From Emcibacteraceae bacterium (GTDB taxonomy: Bacteria > Pseudomonadota > Alphaproteobacteria > Sphingomonadales > Emcibacteraceae): a DNA stretch of 64,000 nt. This document shows positions 28,637 to 37,337 of this stretch, piece after piece. A program made the position numbers and the translations under genes. Every line of letters starts with the position of its first letter. Position 1 is the stretch's first letter. The DNA is taken from the NCBI GenBank assembly GCA_021774795.1, contig JAJFIR010000029.1:28527-92526 (forward strand), given 5' to 3'. A model generated the notes under the pieces. That model ran no database searches and had not been told where the DNA came from. It saw only the letters and a list, made by a program, of their open reading frames with translations.

Positions 28637-29761
28637 ATGCGTAATTTCGAACTTGAAATATTTTTCTCTGAATGGGAATTTAAGGCTAAATACCATCTTA
28701 CCGCATCTGATATGGAAAGCATGTCCATGAAAGACTTGCTTGCCATGGCAAGCGAAGAGGACCGCGAAGCATTTGAAAATTTATGGCTCGGCTATACACA
28801 AACATATGGCCTGCCCGCTTTGCGTACCGAAATTGCGGGGACCTATGATAATTTGGCGGATAAAGACATTCTTTGTTTTGCGGGCGCAGAGGAAGGCCTC
28901 TACACCGCTATGCAAAGCATTTTAACACCCGATGACCACGCCATTATTATCGTACCAAACTATCAGGCGGCAGAAACCGTTCCTTTAAGCATTTGTGATG
29001 CAACAGGCATCCCGCTACAAGCTGATAACAATTGGGCACTGGATATAGAAGCCATCGCCGGAGCACTTAGACCCAACACCAAACTGATCTCAATTAATTT
29101 TCCCAATAACCCGACTGGCAAAATCATCTCCCACGGTGAGCTTGATGCATTGATAAATTTAGCCCGTGAGTTTGATATTTATATTTTTAGCGACGAAGTT
29201 TACCGGGGCATTGAACTTGATGAAAATAAACAAATCCCACAAATAGCGGATGTTTATAAAAAGGGACTATCGCTTAATGTAATGTCAAAAGCATATGGCT
29301 TGCCGGGACTTCGTATTGGCTGGATCGCCTGTCAGGACCGCGAATTGCTGCAATCTATGGAACGCTTCAAACATTTTTTGACCATATGTAATAGCGGACC
29401 CAGCGAAATACTTTCACTTATCGCTTTAAGGTCGCGTGACAAGATATTAAAAAGAAATAGAAATATACTATTGAATAACGTTAAAAAATTGGAAAAACTC
29501 TTCGCTGAATTTCCAGATACGTTTGAATGGACCCGCCCGGACGGTGGTGCTGTTGCGTATCCAAAATACCTGGCCAGCGATAATTGTAATCAATTTTGTC
29601 AGGACTTACTGGAAAACACAGGAGTTATGATATTACCGCCCAGAATTTATAATTCCGACCTGCTCGCCACACCACAAAATCATTTTAGGGTTGGCTTTGG
29701 CCGCGGCGGTTTGGATGAAATGCTGGATAAATTTTATCATTATTTAAAAAAGAATACATGA
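28637..29761 (+). CDS. Class I/II PLP aminotransferase
   Basis: A 374-residue aspartate-aminotransferase-fold enzyme. NFPNNPTG positions the substrate, SDEVYRG carries the PLP-ring Asp/Tyr, SKAYGLPGLRIGW has the Schiff-base Lys, and a C-terminal Arg lies in FRVGFGRGG. The start is the ATG at 28637: GGAGAAGG lies 6 nt upstream, and an in-frame TTG at 28622 would overlap that site. The substrate is unknown. The sequence is closest in style to stand-alone aminotransferases sometimes linked to capreomycidine or amino-acid metabolism, but nothing nearby supports a pathway. Confidence 0.85.
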   Translation: MRNFELEIFFSEWEFKAKYHLTASDMESMSMKDLLAMASEEDREAFENLWLGYTQTYGLPALRTEIAGTYDNLADKDILCFAGAEEGLYTAMQSILTPDDHAIIIVPNYQAAETVPLSICDATGIPLQADNNWALDIEAIAGALRPNTKLISINFPNNPTGKIISHGELDALINLAREFDIYIFSDEVYRGIELDENKQIPQIADVYKKGLSLNVMSKAYGLPGLRIGWIACQDRELLQSMERFKHFLTICNSGPSEILSLIALRSRDKILKRNRNILLNNVKKLEKLFAEFPDTFEWTRPDGGAVAYPKYLASDNCNQFCQDLLENTGVMILPPRIYNSDLLATPQNHFRVGFGRGGLDEMLDKFYHYLKKNT

Positions 29762-29778
29762 ATAGAAATTTAACTGCT

Positions 29779-29958
29779 TTACGCAGCTATATTTTCCTTC
29801 ACCAAAAATTTATCTTTAATAACATCGTTTGCCGGCATATAAGCCCGCGCGCCGGGAAACAACCGCAATTCAGGATACAACATCCGGTCCCGTAAAACCC
29901 GCAGACGCCATGCTTGAAAACTTGGTGCGCGGTCATGTTTAATATTATCTTTAATCAT
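29779..29958 (-). CDS. Small protein ORF2 of Pho-box operon (59 aa)
   Basis: A 59-codon frame (starts MIKDNIKHDRAP, ends VKENIAA). Its ATG lies 4 nt after the stop of the small ORF upstream, on the same strand. It is basic in the middle (WRLRVLRDRM) with no signal or membrane segment. I recognise no family. Support comes from tight coupling to ORF1 and a shared, well-formed promoter rather than homology. A perfect 8-bp hairpin just before its ATG could hide its ribosome site until ORF1 is translated. Confidence 0.5.
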   Translation of the reverse strand: MIKDNIKHDRAPSFQAWRLRVLRDRMLYPELRLFPGARAYMPANDVIKDKFLVKENIAA

Positions 29959-29962
29959 ATTG

Positions 29963-30142
29963 TTAAGCCGCCGATTTTTGTGGCGGCTTGCCGTTATTAT
30001 TATAGGGTGTATTATCGTTCGTCGGTGTCAAAATTTTAACGGTTGTCAAATTTTGAGCACCATTTAAACGTCGCCTTCTAATAATATTTCGAACTTGATA
30101 CCGTCTTTGGGATCTGCCCGAATTCATACGTATTATTAACAT
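29963..30142 (-). CDS. Small basic protein ORF1 of Pho-box operon (59 aa)
   Basis: A 59-residue, strongly basic protein (MLIIRMNSGRSQRRYQ, then an RRRR run) with a polar Asn/Thr/Pro-rich C-terminus and no signal peptide. The start at 30142 is chosen because AAAGGAG lies 5 nt upstream. A longer frame starting at 30181 would begin inside the -10 box. The promoter just upstream has Pho-box repeats, suggesting induction by phosphate starvation. The arginine cluster may bind nucleic acid or acidic lipid; that is speculation. Confidence 0.5.
   Translation of the reverse strand: MLIIRMNSGRSQRRYQVRNIIRRRRLNGAQNLTTVKILTPTNDNTPYNNNGKPPQKSAA
29965..29989 (-). promoter_or_regulatory. Hairpin between the two small ORFs
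   Basis: AAGCCGCC and GGCGGCTT pair perfectly over 8 bp around a 9-nt loop. On the minus strand it covers the last codons and stop of ORF1 and ends just before the ATG of ORF2. There is no following T-run, so it is more likely a translational control element than a terminator. Confidence 0.45.
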
Positions 30143-30179
30143 TTTTTCTCCTTTCATTATGTTGATTTCGTATGAGCGC

Positions 30180-30224
30180 ATAATAGGAGAAGATCGTTAC
30201 AATTAAGTGATGGTTTTATGACAG
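30180..30224 (-). promoter_or_regulatory. Pho box and -10 promoter
   Basis: On the minus strand (30224 to 30196) three 7-mers, CTGTCAT, CCATCAC and TTGTAAC, are separated by the 4-nt AT-rich spacers AAAA and TTAA. This is the 11-bp repeat pattern bound by PhoB dimers. Exactly 10 nt further on lies TATTAT (30185-30180), the distance seen in PhoB-activated promoters, where the box replaces the -35. Predicted transcript start is near 30173. Confidence 0.6.
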
Positions 30225-30235
30225 GTTTATGAATA

Positions 30236-31429
30236 TTACCGCTGCTCTACCCGCGCCTCGTCACTCACCTCGCTGCCGGGATGGATGATTACCTGATTGC
30301 CTTCGCTAAGCCCCTTTGTAATTTCAGCAATATTGTCATTTAAGCGGCCAACGGTAACTTGTTTGCGGGTTGCTGTGCCGTCTTCAGCTGTAAAAACGGT
30401 CCAGTTGCCTTCAAACCGGAATAACGCGCTGATCGGCACAAAAAGCGCATCGGTAGCTTGATCAACGATGATGCTGGCTTCGACGCGAAACGCATCACCA
30501 AGACCGCGCCATTTTTCCTTACCGTCAATGAAATCGAGGTATATATTAACCCGCTGCTCTTCAACACCAAGAGCAGAAATTTTTGTAAAGCCGGACGGGG
30601 AAACCACACGGACCTGCGCCTGAATGTCTTCGTCGCCGCCCCATCTTTTAATGAGTGCTCTATCCCCCACCTCCACTTTTACAGCGTCGCGTGATAGCAT
30701 TTCAATGACAATTTCAAGATCATCAGGATTACCGACCTCAACCAAAGGCGTGCTCGAGGGGATAACGCCTTCGGATTTATGTAAAATTCTAAGCACTTTT
30801 CCGCTCACCGGGGCGTGGACCAACAAACTACTGCTGTCCCCTGCCGCCGTATTCCCCGGTTGAATACGTTTCGCTTTTGCGGCAGCGAGTACTGATTCAG
30901 CGACCACCATGCCGGATTTTGCCGTGTTTAGTTCCGTTTCACGCAAGCGCACCAGCAGTTCTGCGCGCTCCAGCCGCGCAATAGAGACATTGCCGTTATC
31001 ATACAGTCGCTGGGTACGTTGATGTTCGGCTTTTGCAAATTCAAGTTCCGCTTCCGCACGTTCCAGCTTGGCAATTTCAAATCCGCGGGCAGCTTCGGCG
31101 CCTTGAATATCCGCTTGCGCCTGAACTTCTGTGCGGCTATCAATAAACCTTGGGTCAGCGGGGCTCATATTTGCTATAACCGTGTCACCGGCGATAACAT
31201 TATCACCCGGTTCACTTTCGATGCGTGTAACGCGCCCTTCAATAGGGGAATAGACCACGTAGATATCGTGAATCTTGGTCTTCCCTTCACCGTCTAAGGT
31301 GACCAGAACATCACCACGTTTCACAGTATCCATATCCACCAAAACCGGGTTTGGTATCAGTGCAAAGACAAGCAAACCGATGGCGACAACGCCAAGGGCA
31401 ATTTTGATATATAGTTTTATTTTTTTCAT
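30236..31429 (-). CDS. HlyD-type periplasmic adaptor of ABC exporter
   Basis: A 397-residue membrane-fusion protein: one N-terminal transmembrane anchor (about 5-25), biotinyl-lipoyl halves (EGRVTRIESEPGDNV and the later VSGKVLRI), a coiled-coil hairpin (about 105-190, rich in Ala/Glu/Arg) and a beta-barrel. The start at 31429 (MKKIKLY) has GGAG upstream; the longer frame overlaps the permease gene. It ends a three-gene unit with an ATPase and an FtsX-type permease and would link the permease to an outer-membrane channel, which is not encoded here. Confidence 0.83.
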   Translation of the reverse strand: MKKIKLYIKIALGVVAIGLLVFALIPNPVLVDMDTVKRGDVLVTLDGEGKTKIHDIYVVYSPIEGRVTRIESEPGDNVIAGDTVIANMSPADPRFIDSRTEVQAQADIQGAEAARGFEIAKLERAEAELEFAKAEHQRTQRLYDNGNVSIARLERAELLVRLRETELNTAKSGMVVAESVLAAAKAKRIQPGNTAAGDSSSLLVHAPVSGKVLRILHKSEGVIPSSTPLVEVGNPDDLEIVIEMLSRDAVKVEVGDRALIKRWGGDEDIQAQVRVVSPSGFTKISALGVEEQRVNIYLDFIDGKEKWRGLGDAFRVEASIIVDQATDALFVPISALFRFEGNWTVFTAEDGTATRKQVTVGRLNDNIAEITKGLSEGNQVIIHPGSEVSDEARVEQR

Positions 31430-31433
31430 GTGT

Positions 31434-33809
31434 TTACTCCACACCTTTTTGTGCCTCAACAAGGTCAATATTATCAACCTGACGCCAGACAAGATAAAAA
31501 GAAAATAATGTGCTTAAAAGCACGACAATCACCGCATAGGCATATGTATCATTATTAATGTAAAGCGGTATTCTGAATAATTCGGTCTCGAAGCTTGCAA
31601 GCAGGCCCGCGATCAAACCATAGCCGATAATAATCCCCAGCGGGATAGAAAGAAAAACCACCAGTGCCAGCTCACCAAATAGAATATAGGCGACCTCGCC
31701 CTTGGTAAGGCCGAGCACACGAAGCGCAGCAAGCTCACGCGCGCGTTCCGAAAATGCGATCCGCGCCGTATTATAAATAACACCGCATGCGATGAAGGCT
31801 GCAAAGACACCGTAAACCGCCATCATCTGCATCATATTTTCATCCACTAAATCTTCGAATAATTCGCGTATTTTTGACATCATCGCCATACCGATAATCG
31901 ACGGCACCTTTTTTATGTTTTGGTATAATGGCCCGTTCCAGTTGGGGTCAATCATAAGCGCCGCCCCTGTCACCACCGGCCCTTCATTGAGCAGGCTATT
32001 GATCCGTTCAATATCCATAAACGCGCCCATACCAATAAACTCGTCGTAAATGGCACTGACGGCCAGATCAAGTTCCGGCCGTCGTTCTTCAAGCACTTCC
32101 GCCCTGATCACGTCGCCTACTTTAACGTCTAAAATCTCCGAGAGCTTTTTTGAGACAACAAACCCGCCACCGGTAATATCAATCGGCTTAAGATCAGCGC
32201 CCAACACACGATGAAGGTCCGGGTTTGGGATAATGCCGGAAATGCCGGTGCGTTTGCTTAAATGACCGTGGCGTAAATTAACCGGCACATCACGCAGCGG
32301 CTCCACTTTCATCACTCCAGGCATCAGGCGGAGTTCCTCCAATGCCGAAACATGGCGCGGCTCAACAAATGAAACCATCATGTCTTCGCGATTGCCGATG
32401 TCATATTGCACATTCATCATATAATCCACGCTGTCGTACAAGCCGTTGACAAATACAAGAATCGAAAGCGCAAACCCAACCCCAAGCGCCGATAGAAATG
32501 CGCGGATGGGCCGTCTTTCCACTTGCCGCAATACAATTCGCGATAAAAATGAGAAAAATTTATCAATGCCAAGCCGCTCTAAGATTGTTTTCTTAAATTC
32601 GGTTGGTGCTTCTGCCCGCATCGCTTCCGCGGGCGGCAGCGACGCCGCCTGTTTCATGGCGATCCATGTCCCCGCCGTGGCCGCCGCAGCGCAAAACGCC
32701 ACCGAAAGGATCATCACATCGATCGAATAAGTGTATCTAAGGTACGGAAAGCGGAAATAATCCGCATATATATTGAGTAACCCCTTGCCGAGCCATGCCC
32801 CACCTATCAGACCGATAATGCTACCCAAAACAACAATCACCATCACCATACGCAAATAGTGAAACGCGATTTCGCTTTCATTATAACCAACGGCCTTAAG
32901 CATGCCGATCTGAACCCGCTGCGTCGCCACCTGCCGCGTCATAACCATGTTAACGAGGAATGCCGCAACGCCGAGAAAAATCATCGGCGTTACCGTTCCG
33001 GTAGTTCTGTTCTGGGCAAGCTCATTTTCCACCCACCAGTTAGACAACTGCTCATCACGGCCATAGCTGATCAATCCGCCATATGGCTTAAGGATACGGT
33101 CAAGCTGTGCTTTTACATCATCAACGTCTGCGCCGCGGCTGAGGCGAAGTGCCACATCATTAAACGCACCGTCCATATCGACCGCCGCTTCAAGCGCATG
33201 GTGGCTCATCCAAAACACACCAAAGCGCTTATTATCGGGGACTAGCGCACCGGGGCCGAGCAAATAAACATATTCGGGGCTGAGCACCACACCAACAATT
33301 TTAAGGGTGCGTTTATGGCCGTTGATGATCATATCGACAGTGTCACCAAGGATAAAATCATGGGCAAGGACAAAGGCCTCACTGGCAAGGACAGCATCTT
33401 CTTCGTCCGGCCGGAGCATCCGGCCCCGCTCGAGATATATTTTATTAAGCAGCGGCTCCCGGTTATCAGGTAACGACATGATCCGTCCCGCGGCGGGCTC
33501 TTCCATCCCTTCAACCTGGATGATGCCGCCAAAAGTGACACGGGTTTCTAGTTGAGAGACGCCATCGATTTGCTTGATTTGCTCGTCCACGTCTTGCGGT
33601 ACCCGCTTCGCGGACGCCCAGACATCAGCAAATTCGGATCGGTCATAATAAATTTCCTGTCCAAGCTCAAGACTATCAATCACCCCAAATGAAAGTACAA
33701 AAGTCATGATACCCGACGCCATAACGAAAATGATCGCCACCAGCTGGCCTTTAATGTGCCAAAGATCACGAAGCAGTTTTTTATTAAGTGCTGAAATTAC
33801 AGATCGCAT
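31434..33809 (-). CDS. FtsX/MacB-type ABC transporter permease
   Basis: A 791-residue membrane protein with two FtsX-like modules. TM1 lies at about 20-42, followed by a large periplasmic domain (about 50-260), three TM helices (about 270-390), a second TM/periplasmic module (about 430-650) and three final TM helices (about 665-780). The ATG at 33809 follows the ATPase stop by 2 nt; a GTG at 33818 is the only alternative. Such permeases drive mechanotransmission, moving lipids, peptides or toxins through the periplasm. The adaptor starts 4 nt after its stop. Confidence 0.83.
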   Translation of the reverse strand: MRSVISALNKKLLRDLWHIKGQLVAIIFVMASGIMTFVLSFGVIDSLELGQEIYYDRSEFADVWASAKRVPQDVDEQIKQIDGVSQLETRVTFGGIIQVEGMEEPAAGRIMSLPDNREPLLNKIYLERGRMLRPDEEDAVLASEAFVLAHDFILGDTVDMIINGHKRTLKIVGVVLSPEYVYLLGPGALVPDNKRFGVFWMSHHALEAAVDMDGAFNDVALRLSRGADVDDVKAQLDRILKPYGGLISYGRDEQLSNWWVENELAQNRTTGTVTPMIFLGVAAFLVNMVMTRQVATQRVQIGMLKAVGYNESEIAFHYLRMVMVIVVLGSIIGLIGGAWLGKGLLNIYADYFRFPYLRYTYSIDVMILSVAFCAAAATAGTWIAMKQAASLPPAEAMRAEAPTEFKKTILERLGIDKFFSFLSRIVLRQVERRPIRAFLSALGVGFALSILVFVNGLYDSVDYMMNVQYDIGNREDMMVSFVEPRHVSALEELRLMPGVMKVEPLRDVPVNLRHGHLSKRTGISGIIPNPDLHRVLGADLKPIDITGGGFVVSKKLSEILDVKVGDVIRAEVLEERRPELDLAVSAIYDEFIGMGAFMDIERINSLLNEGPVVTGAALMIDPNWNGPLYQNIKKVPSIIGMAMMSKIRELFEDLVDENMMQMMAVYGVFAAFIACGVIYNTARIAFSERARELAALRVLGLTKGEVAYILFGELALVVFLSIPLGIIIGYGLIAGLLASFETELFRIPLYINNDTYAYAVIVVLLSTLFSFYLVWRQVDNIDLVEAQKGVE

Positions 33810-33811
33810 AG

Positions 33812-34522
33812 CTACCACCCGATCTCGTTAATTGGTTTCGGGTTTTCATTGACCACGACGTTTGAAACTTTGCCGTCGGCAAAATAAATCACCCGGTCAG
33901 CGACATCGGCAATTGCCACATTATGGGTGATGATGATGGTTGTGGTACCGTATGTTTTATTGACATTCTGCAATGCCTGCAGCACCAAAATTCCGGTTTC
34001 GCTGTCCAGCGCGCCTGTCGGTTCATCACATAACATGACCTCCGGCCGTTTGGCGATGGCGCGGGCAATCGCCACCCTTTGCTGCTCGCCACCCGAAAGC
34101 TGCGACGGAAAATGATTTAGCCGTTCTGTCAAATTCACCGCATCAAGGGCTTCTTTCGCGGACATCGGATCAAGCGCGATATCGGTGATCAGCTCGACAT
34201 TCTCAAGGGCAGTTAGAGAAGGCACCAAATTATAACTTTGAAAAACAAAACCGACATTTTCACGGCGGAAATACGTAAGTTCCTTGTCTGTCATATCAGC
34301 AAGGGCGTCACCCTTGAAATGAACATCACCTGATGTCGGCTGGTCGAGGCCGCCAATAATGTTAAGGAATGTCGATTTACCAGATCCGGAAGGTCCCAGA
34401 AGAACAATAAGCTCGCCTTTTGGCACTTCCATTGTAACACCCCGAAGTGCATGGACCAGCGTATCACCCACGCCATATTGCTTGGTTATTTCATCTGTTT
34501 TAAAAACGGTATTATTATTCAT
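33812..34522 (-). CDS. ABC transporter ATPase, MacB/LolD type
   Basis: A 236-residue nucleotide-binding protein: Walker A ([10 protein letters not shown]), Q-loop ([18 protein letters not shown]), signature [15 protein letters not shown], Walker B ([12 protein letters not shown]) and the switch His in ITHN. I place the start at 34522 (MNNNT), since the longer frame from 34582 would begin upstream of the predicted transcript start. It is the first gene of an exporter operon with the FtsX permease and HlyD adaptor. An FNR-type box at 34591 suggests oxygen control. Confidence 0.85.
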   Translation of the reverse strand: MNNNTVFKTDEITKQYGVGDTLVHALRGVTMEVPKGELIVLLGPSGSGKSTFLNIIGGLDQPTSGDVHFKGDALADMTDKELTYFRRENVGFVFQSYNLVPSLTALENVELITDIALDPMSAKEALDAVNLTERLNHFPSQLSGGEQQRVAIARAIAKRPEVMLCDEPTGALDSETGILVLQALQNVNKTYGTTTIIITHNVAIADVADRVIYFADGKVSNVVVNENPKPINEIGW

Positions 34523-34564
34523 GTTTTCCGCCAATTGCCAAAATGCATCCGAACATAAACCTAA

Positions 34565-34604
34565 TTTATATTTTAACATCACATAAGGAATTGATACATA
34601 TCAA
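34565..34604 (-). promoter_or_regulatory. FNR/FixK-type box and -10 for ABC exporter
   Basis: TTGAT-ACAT-ATCAA (34591-34604) is a perfect match to the FNR/Anr/FixK consensus TTGAT-N4-ATCAA. On the minus strand TATAAA (34570-34565) follows 20 nt later. The predicted start (about 34558) places the box centre near -40, matching a class II activated promoter. The exporter ATPase ATG is about 36 nt downstream. Confidence 0.6.
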
Positions 34605-34669
34605 TATATTGCAGTTTCATTTATTTCATAATATAAGTCGTTTAAAGAAACGAATTGGTTCAATTATAC

Positions 34670-35242
34670 TTAAAGATCAACTGACCGGACGATGGAGTTA
34701 AAAACCACACCGTCTTGTTTGTGGGTTTCATAAATATGAACTCCGGTTACGGGTGAATTAATGACCTCGTCATATTTTAGCAGCTCCTCCTGCTCAACTT
34801 TGCTCTTTCGAAGCCTCGCCAATGTGATGTGCGGTCGGTAAGGTCGATTAATTAAGTCATACCCCGCGGCACGAAAGATGGCCTCAAGGCGCGATTGTAA
34901 TGCGGTCAACGCTTTATTGGCCTTAACAGACGCTATCAATACGCCTTTCTTTTCCTGATCCGGCGGAAAAAGTGTTACGTCACCAACGTCAATATCAAAT
35001 GGCTTCACGCCCACCACTGCTTCTTTAATCAGCACTTCCATTTTATCCACTTCGTCAAGCGGCACATTACCGATAAAAATAAGCGTTAAATGATAATTTT
35101 TAAAAGGCACCCATTTAATATTAAATGCTGCAAATTGATTTTGCAGCGCGATCGATTTCTGTCGCAGCTGATCCATTACGGCATCATCAAGCGAAAGAGC
35201 AACGAAAGCGCGAAGTGTCGGTTCAGTATCTTCTTTTATCAT
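34670..35242 (-). CDS. thpR: RNA 2',3'-cyclic phosphodiesterase ThpR
   Basis: A 190-residue 2H-phosphoesterase. The two catalytic H-x-T motifs are H51-L-T53 and H138-I-T140, about 87 residues apart as usual in the family. Members open 2',3'-cyclic phosphates on RNA ends and can ligate tRNA halves in vitro. GGGGG precedes its ATG, which lies 14 nt after the symporter gene. It is probably the last gene of that operon, though a functional link is not apparent. Confidence 0.87.
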   Translation of the reverse strand: MIKEDTEPTLRAFVALSLDDAVMDQLRQKSIALQNQFAAFNIKWVPFKNYHLTLIFIGNVPLDEVDKMEVLIKEAVVGVKPFDIDVGDVTLFPPDQEKKGVLIASVKANKALTALQSRLEAIFRAAGYDLINRPYRPHITLARLRKSKVEQEELLKYDEVINSPVTGVHIYETHKQDGVVFNSIVRSVDL

Positions 35243-35256
35243 AGGGTTACTGCCCC

Positions 35257-37008
35257 CTAACTTCTTGGCACCCTTATCCGTTCAACCATATTGAGCACCT
35301 CTTCAGGTGGGGCGGGTGTAAAGCGGCTGACGCCGTAAGCGACGATGAAATTCAAAGTCATCCCCAATGCACCGGCACCTTCCGGTGATACCCCGAACCA
35401 CCAGTGGCTAGCGTTATTGGCCGAAGGATCAATAAATTTAAAATACACAATATAAATCAATGTGAATAATAAGCCCGAAATCATACCGGCAATGGCCCCT
35501 TCTTTATTCATACGTTTATAGAATATACCCATCAGTATAATTGGGAAGAATGTGGACGCGGCAAGCCCGAAAGCAAAGGCGACCACCTGTGCGACGAAGC
35601 CCGGCGGATTGATACCGAAATACCCCGCTATTAAAACGGCAATCGCCACTGCCATTCGCGCAAAAGTTAATTCCTGTTTATCTGTTATATCGGGAAGCAG
35701 CATTTTTTTGAATAAATCATGAGCAACGGAAGTTGAGATCACCAGAAGCAATCCCGCTGCCGTGGATAAAGCAGCCGCCAGGCCGCCCGCCACCACAAGG
35801 GCGATTACCCAATTTGGCAGATCGGCAATTTCCGGGTTGGCCAGCACCATAATATCCTGATCAATATAAAGTTCATTGTCCGAATTGCCGTTTTGATTGG
35901 AAAGCAATCGTTCACCATTTGCACCCGCGCCGCTGTCAAACGCCGGTTTACCGACAAATGCATCGCCAGCAATATATTGAATTTTGCCGTCATTATTTTT
36001 ATCGCGCCATGCGATCAGGTCGATCGCTTCCCAGTTTTTAAACCATTGCGGTGTTGCTGTGTATTCTGCGTTACTAACCGTATTAATAAGATTAAGCCTT
36101 GCAAACGAGGCCACCGCCGGGGCTGTCGTATATAAAATAGCGATTAATATAAGCGCGTATCCTGCTGAAAGTCTGGCATCACGGACTTTTGGTACGGTAA
36201 AAAAGCGCACGATCACATGCGGCAGTCCAGCCGTCCCCACCATAAGGGCGGCAGTAATACAGAACATATCAAATGTGGACTTTCGGCCGTCCGTATATTC
36301 GCCGAACCCGAGTTCAACCGATAAACCATTTAACTTATCCAGCAAATATGTACCCGATCCATCAGCAAGCTGGCTGCCAAAACCCAACTGCGGCACAGGA
36401 TTTCCCGTCATCAAGATCGATATAAAGATCGCAGGAACCATGAAGGCAAAAATAAGCACACAATATTGTGCAACTTGCGTATAGGTAATGCCCTTCATTC
36501 CGCCAAGTACGGCATAGAAAAACACAATTGACATGCCGATGATGACGCCTGTTGTGATATCTACTTCTAAAAAACGTGAAAATACAATGCCAACCCCGCG
36601 CATTTGGCCGGCAACATAGGTGAATGATACAAAAAGTGCGCAAATCACCGCTACGGTTCGGGCGGCATTTGAATAATATCTATCGCCGACAAAATCGGGC
36701 ACGGTAAATTGACCAAATTTCCGCAAATATGGCGCCAGCAACAACGCCAGCAGCACATAACCACCGGTCCAACCCATAAGATACATGGCGCCGTCCCGAC
36801 CCATGAATGAGATCAACCCGGCCATTGATATAAACGAAGCCGCAGACATCCAGTCCGCCGCCGTAGCCATACCGTTTGCCAGTGGATGAACGTGATGACC
36901 GGCGACATAAAAATCATCTGTTGTTCCGGCCTTCGCCCAAATGGCTATACCGATATATAAAGCGAAAGTGCCACCAACAAAAATATAAGTGAGTGTTTGG
37001 ATATCCAT
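35257..37008 (-). CDS. Sodium:solute symporter large subunit, VC_2705 subfamily
   Basis: A 583-residue inner-membrane protein of the SSS family with about 13 transmembrane helices. Between two helices (about residues 320-400) is a polar insertion with a calcium-loop-like DKNNDGKI. This insertion and the adjacent small DUF4212 gene mark the VC_2705 subfamily, where the two form large and small subunits. Related ActP proteins carry acetate or other short organic acids with Na+; the substrate here is unproven. It starts 2 nt after the small subunit. Confidence 0.87.
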   Translation of the reverse strand: MDIQTLTYIFVGGTFALYIGIAIWAKAGTTDDFYVAGHHVHPLANGMATAADWMSAASFISMAGLISFMGRDGAMYLMGWTGGYVLLALLLAPYLRKFGQFTVPDFVGDRYYSNAARTVAVICALFVSFTYVAGQMRGVGIVFSRFLEVDITTGVIIGMSIVFFYAVLGGMKGITYTQVAQYCVLIFAFMVPAIFISILMTGNPVPQLGFGSQLADGSGTYLLDKLNGLSVELGFGEYTDGRKSTFDMFCITAALMVGTAGLPHVIVRFFTVPKVRDARLSAGYALILIAILYTTAPAVASFARLNLINTVSNAEYTATPQWFKNWEAIDLIAWRDKNNDGKIQYIAGDAFVGKPAFDSGAGANGERLLSNQNGNSDNELYIDQDIMVLANPEIADLPNWVIALVVAGGLAAALSTAAGLLLVISTSVAHDLFKKMLLPDITDKQELTFARMAVAIAVLIAGYFGINPPGFVAQVVAFAFGLAASTFFPIILMGIFYKRMNKEGAIAGMISGLLFTLIYIVYFKFIDPSANNASHWWFGVSPEGAGALGMTLNFIVAYGVSRFTPAPPEEVLNMVERIRVPRS

Positions 37009-37010
37009 AA

Positions 37011-37337
37011 TTATGGCTCCTCCCTTCTTATATCTTCGATGGTTTTTTTATCTTCAATAGGTGTGTCGCCTTCGTCTTCTTCAACACCGTATTTTTTATC
37101 CAAAATATTCATCTGGCGAACATATATAAAAATCAGCGCAACAAAGACATATATAGCCCCTTGTTGCGCCATCCAAAAACCAAGTCTGAAACCAAATACT
37201 TGATACTGATCCAGAAAATCTGCGAATAATATTCCCATGCCGTATGAAACAACAAACCAGACGCTTAGTAATTTCAGTACAAGCGTTACATTTTCTTTCC
37301 AATAATCCCGGGCAGAATGTGATTTATCTTCGTTCAT
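37011..37337 (-). CDS. DUF4212 small symporter subunit
   Basis: A 108-residue membrane protein with two transmembrane helices (about 20-45, LVLKLLSVWFVVSYGMG, and about 60-83). A charged C-terminal tail (EEDEGDTPIEDKKT) follows. DUF4212 proteins are the small partner of VC_2705-type sodium:solute symporters, and the large partner is directly downstream. Its ATG shares one base with the stop of the amidohydrolase gene (TAATG), implying coupled translation. Confidence 0.85.
   Translation of the reverse strand: MNEDKSHSARDYWKENVTLVLKLLSVWFVVSYGMGILFADFLDQYQVFGFRLGFWMAQQGAIYVFVALIFIYVRQMNILDKKYGVEEDEGDTPIEDKKTIEDIRREEP

Noticed and set aside
29965..29989. Rho-independent terminator for the aminotransferase gene
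   Set aside because: The stem is strong but no T-run follows on either strand.
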